From positions 434,001 to 498,000 of the forward strand of contig JAODTK010000888.1 in NCBI GenBank assembly GCA_026419785.1: a stretch of DNA of 64,000 bases. Reading direction: 5' to 3'. A program made the position numbers and the translations under genes. Below the pieces are notes generated by a model. That model searched no databases, was not told the origin of the DNA, and worked only from the letters and a program-made list of their open reading frames with translations. Source of the DNA: Sclerodactyla briareus. Lineage: Eukaryota; Echinodermata; Holothuroidea; Dendrochirotida; Sclerodactylidae. Shown here piece after piece: positions 57,400 to 64,000 of this stretch (positions within the stretch are counted from its first letter, which is position 1; each line of letters starts with the position of its first letter).

Positions 57400-60123
57400 C
57401 AAGAGTTGCCGGCGGATCGGATCGTCTTGTGCTGTCGCCATTGTTCACAAGATGTCAGTTTGGTTGCGTGTGCTTTGGTTTGGAGTCCACAAGTCCAGCG
57501 TGAATACAACATTCTGACATTGCCTCCTAACCAAGAAGGTGCACAGGCATGCGCCATGAGGTAGTACACCAGCCTCTGACACACATCTCAGACCCCAATT
57601 TTGGCGAATCTGCACTCCCAGGTGGCATCTCAACCCTTGAATCCTTGAAACGTGTTTGGCACTTGGTACTTTTGCAGTCGCCCTACTCCCTGTTGCAACA
57701 GTAGCTCAGGTTTGGGGAACCCAATATTCCAGGATGGCACTAACCTACTGAGAATGTACGCATTTTTGCAAAAGCCCCTTCAACTGCAACTTCGATCGGT
57801 GGCTCAAAGGATGCGAACAGTCTCTTCAGATTTAGCGAAATATGCTGTATGCTGACAGAGTGTCACAACTTTAGAGTGACGCCATCATCCGCATAACCCG
57901 GGCAGAGCAGAGTTTACGTTCCGATTCCATGGGCAGGATTAACTTTAAAATGCAGAGGATATGGGTTGCTACGAAAGAATGAAGCAATCATAACAGTGAC
58001 ACACTACCTCCTAGTAAGTCCATAAGGCAAACAAATAGTTCAAAGAACTATAAAAGTCATACAGGTGTTTATGTTTATTTTCCTCCAATTCTCAAAACTT
58101 GTATACTGGCAATATCAAATTTCAGATTAGAATTGACCTTCCATATAGGAATGGAGAGAAAAATTCATTCAATATGAACTATCCAACTCATCGATACACT
58201 TGTGAATTGGATGCATATTTCTTTTTGCATATTACAATGTTAATAACATCAAAGAACATATGGTAGGATCCATGGAAATAAACCATGACCAGATTCAACG
58301 TTCAGTGAACTTCATTCCAAAATACACACAGGTAAATTCATGATTTTCACCCCCATGTATAGCCAAGACTACTCAGAACTAACCAAGTTGTTATACACTG
58401 ATATGCTACAGCCATTGAGAAGATTTCACCAATGCAGGGGTCCAACAATTTCGCTGAGAGGGTAGAAAGTGGTTAATAGATATAATTCCTGACAAGAAGA
58501 TTGGACAATCACAAGCACACTATCACAAGTTAATCCAGGTTTTTGTCATGGCTTAATTAAAACATACTATATTAAAACTGCTGTTACGGATGAAGTTCTC
58601 ATACTAATAAAATAAATTTGAATAATCTGCGGTTACCAATAAAATTTGTATCATGCTGCGATATATACCACTCGAACAAATTGGCCCACTCGGTTCCTAG
58701 TATTAGTAATTTTTTAAGATCTATGGTGCTTCCATAATTAAAAATGCCACTCCAGCAGTTGCATCAATAGGAGTATGAGCAAGTGTTTTAACAAATCAAA
58801 TTGAATACCATCCGGTCAACGCACAGTATGGCTTAGCTCGCATGAAGCCATGTCTGTCCACATCTCTTGCTAGATAATGGCCAACACGTAAACATAAGGC
58901 TAAGCTAGTCCTGTTAGCAATACTAACATGTGTAATCTCACTGCATATGCAGGACAGAGTAGGGATCCTCGTTTGCAGCAGTTCTACCTACAATTCCAAG
59001 AAATTTACAAGATGACATAGTGAAACAATTGACAATACAAACAAGTTTGCTATAATAATATGTCTGATTCTCAACAATTTCAACAGACCTCTTTGAATAA
59101 TAGCGAATATTCAGGGCTGTTGTTAGCCTACGTATTAAAGTTGACCCAGTTGGAGACGATCTATTCTAATGCATAGGCGGTTGGTCAAATCTTGCTTTAC
59201 GTTAACTTGAAGGGTTTTGTAAAGGTCATATACAAAAAGAAAATCCATGAGACATGACATTACATTGCATAGAACGTCAGGAATAGAGAATTTCTGTGTA
59301 TATGTTGATATGTTGTGCCATTACTTATAATGAGGGAAGAAATCTGTCTGCAGTGCTCGAGCCAGTTTTCGAACATACCAAACAATAGGATAGATACTAT
59401 CGGAATTAGGGTTGTTTGGTACACTCATAAATTATCACAATGGAGGATCTCTTGGGATCCCAACTCACAACTTAGCAACGGGATGTATGGATTAAGTTTG
59501 CCTTCCTCCATATTCCAATACTCATTATAGGTTACCTTTTAAAAACCCTTCAACTCTTCCAGCGTGAAACTAGAGAGAAAAGACGTGATCATATTTTCTT
59601 CAGTTCTGATACACATCAGAAGTGATTTTATCGAAACTAATATGACACACACTATCAACATGCCTAGTTCCAGCTATTGACAGTAGTAAAGTTGAAACTA
59701 CATTGTGTTACCGACTGCATAGACCTCCATTGAGCGGCTAAAAATACAGGTTCATTGCCAGCCCATTCCACCAAATTGAGGACGAAGAAGTCTTACCGAT
59801 ATAGGATTAGATTATATGTAACTTGTCTCACAACTGCAGCTTTCCAACATGGCGACATCTCATGCATAGTAACCCAATCTATGGATTACACTATGAGACC
59901 AAGTACAACTGGGCAAAACTATATGGCTCATGGAAAAACGGTACCATTCGAACCCGCAGTCACTGGGTATTTACAGTCACCGCCAATCCTTGAGAATGTG
60001 CATCACTGCAAGGCTGAAAGACACTCCCGATACAGCTCTTTATTGTCATGCTATGGAATGGTCAAGCACCGAGTACTGCTGGTGATTTACCCCAAATAAT
60101 ACGCATCCATGCCAGCGACCTAC
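57400..60123. other. No gene recognised
   Basis: From 58,000 to 59,700 the sequence is A/T-rich without coding signal. Between 57,400 and 57,860 short frames on both strands are open, but no domain, splice pair or repeat family could be assigned. Confidence 0.35.
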
Positions 60124-60531
60124 CAGCAGGGTTTTTGATGAACGGTAGTCCTGCACTTGAGGCATCAATTCTTGGTTTCCAAGAATCCATCCCAAATGGA
60201 ATATTCCCTTGATCCTGACACATCCATACCATAATTTTCAGGAAACTCGCAGGATTAAATTGAAGGGTTAAGGTAATGATAAATCTTATGCAAGATAAAG
60301 AATGATGACAGTTGCACAAAAATAGGTTTTATGGGACCTAAGTTGCTGTGGCTGCACAGAGGTCACTGACCTGTCTGTTGTGGGTATATTAATCCCTTTT
60401 GTCAAATACTCAAATACAAATGTTGAGTCCAAGTTAACATCACTTTCACTGAAACAGTCATAGGTAATTACCAAAACAACATGCGTATTCCTTTGAAGCT
60501 CCAGTATGGTGACAATGTCCGTATCAGCCAC
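60124..60531 (-). CDS. Unrecognised protein gene, two adjoining exons (60,531-60,371 and 60,245-60,124)
   Basis: The first exon (161 bases, acceptor ctacaag/tag type, donor gtcagt) encodes 'VADTDIVTILELQRNTHVVL' and, later, 'SESDVNLDSTFVFEYLTKG'. The second (122 bases, acceptor 'cctgcgag', donor gtaggt) encodes 'FLKIMVWMCQDQGNIPFGMD', then 'SWKPRI' and 'GLPFIKNPAG'. Both are open without a single shift and join in phase through a split Ser codon, so the product reads continuously for about 94 residues. The sequence looks like a conserved globular, partly helical protein. No family was recognised. The strand is the same as RBBP6, and the gene lies upstream of it. Confidence 0.6.
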
Positions 60532-61046
60532 CTACAAGCATACCATCAAGAATTATCTCAGCTAGGAGCCAGGCTCCTGTGAAATATGTGAAACTCAGGG
60601 GTACAGGGTCAATTATCATGTATTGTTGTCTAGTCCAGAAATTGGAACCTGACAACTAGCACTTTCATCGCCCTTCAAATATACCAAAACTAAAATTCTC
60701 GCTAATAACAGGTTATGCAAACCAGGATGGGAGACAAAAAACTTCACCATGAGAGAAACTAAAGTTACTGAACACTTAAACATGTCCTCAAATACCCAAA
60801 ATCAAGCTAGACTAGAGCGAATACACATTCCAACAACCACAATGCAGTCCTTAATTTATATGGAATTGATGATTTAAATTACATTACAGAGTTCCCAGCA
60901 TTTCATGAGATCGAATCCCACAATTCCAATAGAGATTTCAGTCACACGGAATGCTGGAACGATATACAAACACCAGATTTAAAAATACAGCAGGGGCAAG
61001 TTCCCCCTCAATGTATTCCCCAGGTATTCTTGATACCCAGACTCAC

Positions 61047-61115
61047 TGGAAACCCTGCATTACGAAGTCCAGAACCAATGACCAAACACTGGTAGCCAGA
61101 TCACAAATGATTTTC
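61047..61115 (-). CDS. Candidate exon, possibly of the unidentified 60-kb gene
   Basis: A 69-base segment with acceptor 'ctttttctctag' and donor gtgagt. The open frame encodes 'KIICDLATSVWSLVLDFVMQ' and 'GF', which looks helical and globular. Its 3' phase does not join directly to the exon at 60,531, so an intervening exon would be needed, or the exon belongs to something else. Confidence 0.4.
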
Positions 61116-62992
61116 CTAGAGAAAAAGTATCCCGCATTGGATTGAAACTTACAATGGTCAGAAACTAACCAAATGATAACCTGGCAGTTATCCAACCTAA
61201 GTGGGCATGTGGAACACCAATATCGTAAAGTATTACGGGAAATATTCAAATATTTGTCTGTTGACCACTAGACTACTCTCTGTAAACACCACTGGCATCA
61301 GTGGCTGTATTACAAGCTTCTACCCAAAATGCATACAAGCAAACACTTGTTTCAATCATAGTGCCCTACTGAAGAACACAATAGATATGCATTTTCGTAA
61401 TTTCATCTTACTGTACCATCCTCGCTAGAAATGTGCAATGGGCATCCTACATATCAAGTGAATAACAGTAAGCGGATCATGAAAGATGAAAACACTAAAC
61501 AAATGCAATACAAACAAATCTCTTGGAGTAAATTAATGTGATAAGGACTTTTAAATTGTATTGCTAGTGACAAGTCATGTTGAAAAAAAAAGTGTAAGCG
61601 AAACTAAAGGTCCAAACAACACCTCCATGAAAATTTTCCCATTACGAGGTTTACCCGTTATGAGAAACATTACTGCACAATGTGTTCCATAACAACACTT
61701 AAATTTGTTTTTGCATTAAATACTAAAACAGTTCGCAAAAGTAGTACCAGTTTAAGTATCACTGCCTAACTAATGCACACACACGTAATGATAATTTGAA
61801 AGTGACATTCCAATTCAAACAGGGAACGAATATTTGCCTGTACACGTAAGAGTAGAGGAATGACAACATTTGATACAAAATGGTTAAAATGATGAGCTTT
61901 CCATTTTGTGCAATACACATGCACAGACTTCGTAACATTATACGAGCGTTACCGATATGTTCCAGTTCTTCCTAAATATTCTATTATGTTATCTGATACT
62001 CAATCCTGCCTATGTCCTCAGAGAATATGGAGACCATGCTGCAGTTCTGAATGCCTGTCATGTTGATGAAACCCATATTTTTAGATTTCGTAGCCCTTCA
62101 CTAATGCAATACAAACCGTACATGGATTCAATAGCTACAGAATAAATCCCAAGCAATTTCTCCTCTGGGTTTAAGAAGGTAAAGTGAACGATGATAACTA
62201 CACAGACCGTTTGGTGGCTAACAAGACAAGGCATCTTATAATGAGCAGTGCTAGTTCACACATTGAGGACATCAGAAAGAATCAGTTTTTGCAATGCCAG
62301 CATGGCACATTTGGATTACAATAATCTCTACCAATGTATGACAAATTCCACCACGTCGTTAGTTTCATTGAAATACGACAATACGGAGGAATTACGCTCG
62401 ACAAGCACATGAAGAATGATGATTCACCCGCGAAAATCATTTGGCTTCTTAAAAGCCAGAATGGTAAATCATCCCGAGTACGGTCTTCTCACCGAATATA
62501 TTGTTCGTGTCGAATGTCCCGCAGATGGTCCACTTCTGCAAAGAGCTGACAAATAGCTATAAACTGCTACGGCTTGCTACTCTTCTGAGCGATTCGCTAA
62601 ACCTTCCCAGTCAATAGTTCACTTGATGGCGTGAATTAGCTTCTTGTGAGGCTTCAGATTCGCGAAATGTTGCACTGCTGGCTATCAGTTTGTCTAATGC
62701 CCTAGGTAGATCTGCGTCTCACCAGAGAAGAAATGTGGGAAAAACCACCCTTTCTTCCGCAATAATGTAACCATAGGCTAAACAAAACTTCCATCAAACT
62801 GAAACATTTTCATAAAATGTTCTCACTATAGAGATACAAGACATGTCTGCTCATATGCAAAGCAAAGACAAAACATTGATTTCAAATGGAGTAACATAGA
62901 AAATTTGCTACCTTACCACTATAACTGAACATCTCACAATGATCAACGTATGGAAATGAAGAAGAAACATCACCCAATCTGGATGGTCTTAC

Positions 62993-63030
62993 GTACTGGT
63001 TTGGAGGGGTTCCCAGCTTTCGTTGGTTGT
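62993..63030 (-). CDS. Candidate micro-exon
   Basis: A 38-base segment with acceptor 'ttttcttcctgcag' and donor gtaaga encodes 'NQRKLGTPPNQY' in an open frame. The splice signals are strong for such a short piece. It may belong to the unidentified gene on this strand. The surrounding sequence from 61,116 to 64,000 shows no other exon that could be supported. Confidence 0.3.
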
Positions 63031-63413
63031 CTGCAGGAAGAAAACAAAAGTCCAGGTCAAAATTCATGTCAACCTGAATAGTTGCGATGGTCCACTACTG
63101 AGCAGTCTGAAAAATTTCAAAGAACCATCAGTCTGAACAATACACTCACTCATTCGGCTGGTGATCGCACGACTATACCAGGCCATGTTTGGCAGTGCTC
63201 TAGGCCTACTGCACCCTTGACATGAATCAAGGGCTCTGCTGGTTTTCAATAGGCCACTAAATATATTTATACTTTCAAAACTGATGATGCAAGCCATTCA
63301 GTCACCCTATTTGACCCGCACTGGTCACTGCTAGCCTGTGCACACCTCTGAACAGGAAGGCATTCCTCTCACTGGATATGGCTTAGGGTTCTACCGACCT
63401 TCCCACATCAGCC

Positions 63414-63446
63414 GATGTTTGATCGATCCGATGTTTGATCGATCCG
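63414..63446. repeat. 16-base tandem duplication
   Basis: 'gatgtttgatcgatcc' occurs twice in tandem at 63,414 and 63,430, followed by a third partial 'gatgg'. A minor slippage feature. Confidence 0.7.
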
Positions 63447-64000
63447 ATGGAGGGCATGAACTATTATGTACATATATGACCAGTGGGTTTTGTTCCATTG
63501 GGTCAGTGTATCCGTGTATGGTTGTATCTGTTGAGAACCTTTACGAAGAAGTGGGCACCCACACCCTTCGACTGTGAGCCATTCTAAACTAATTATTGAT
63601 AGAACAATTTGATCACCTATCAGCTGAATGTTTTTCATAAAGAAAACTTGCTAATTGGAAGCGCTTCAATCACTTTGTTTTACTAGCATTTAAGAGCTAA
63701 AGCTAACGTTATTCACGTAATGGCTGAAACTCGTCACATGTGCTGCCCTGAAGTAATTACATTTTAAGAGCTTCAAAAATATCGCTATGTCTGGCACTAC
63801 CTCCAGGCTCCACAAATCAGTACAGCCTAGTCAGTGCTGCTCTGAATTAATTACATTTAGTGCGCTCCAAATATATAGCGATGTTGTTTATCACTTTCAT
63901 CGTAGCATATCCGCCTACAGACGACTACACGTGTAGACTTAAATGGCGATGTGAGTGGCGAGTTTGGGTTTTTGAAAGTTAGGCCTGGTTTTTCCTCAGA

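Noticed and set aside
1-64000. CRISPR arrays, bacterial operons, rRNA genes
   Set aside because: None is present. The repeat arrays here lack unique spacers of even length, and the gene structure is eukaryotic.

Overview
This is a eukaryotic, intron-rich and repeat-rich window, most likely from a marine invertebrate animal. Genes are small conserved exons with GT/AG splice borders, separated by kilobase introns full of decayed LINEs, DNA transposons, minisatellites and low-complexity tracts. The repeat style hints at an echinoderm or hemichordate, but the sequence alone does not prove it. There are no prokaryotic-type operons.

Two genes can be named. On the plus strand, positions 12,409-19,756 hold a four-exon COX11 gene (mitochondrial copper chaperone for cytochrome c oxidase), including its membrane segment and the C-F-C-F copper site. 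On the minus strand, positions 28,584-42,118 hold most of an RBBP6 gene. RBBP6 is an E3 ubiquitin ligase and mRNA 3'-processing factor. The visible parts, in protein order, are the helix after DWNN, a CCHC zinc knuckle, a RING split over two exons, proline-rich exons, an RS domain and a Lys/Ser-rich tail. The DWNN exons should lie above 42.1 kb but were not found. The two named genes converge: their 3' ends face each other across about 9 kb. A third, unrecognised minus-strand gene is supported near 60.1-60.5 kb by two fully open exons that join in phase.

Both named genes carry many small frame breaks, mostly 1-2 nt, while splice sites and conserved motifs are kept. This points to uncorrected long-read indels more than to dead genes. 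The frames given here should therefore be treated as approximate.

Layout: 0-1 kb, interspersed repeat with internal repetition; 1.4-2.3 kb, LINE relic (+); 2.6-4.0 kb, Tc5/pogo-type DDE transposon relic (-); 4-7.5 kb, no gene, one MITE-like element; 7.5-10.45 kb, near-complete but broken APE-type LINE (-); 12.4-19.8 kb, COX11, with a CA microsatellite, an unclassified repeat and a 41-bp minisatellite in its introns; 20-26 kb, degenerate duplications and a LINE tail (-); 26.6-26.9 kb, a CpG-rich block; 27.9-28.2 kb, a duplicated scrap of RBBP6; 28.6-42.1 kb, RBBP6, with a LINE tail in one intron; 42-52.5 kb, mostly old repeats; 53.4-55.05 kb, a 146-bp satellite array; 56.2-57.4 kb, a duplicated gene-like module; 60-63 kb, exons of the unidentified gene.
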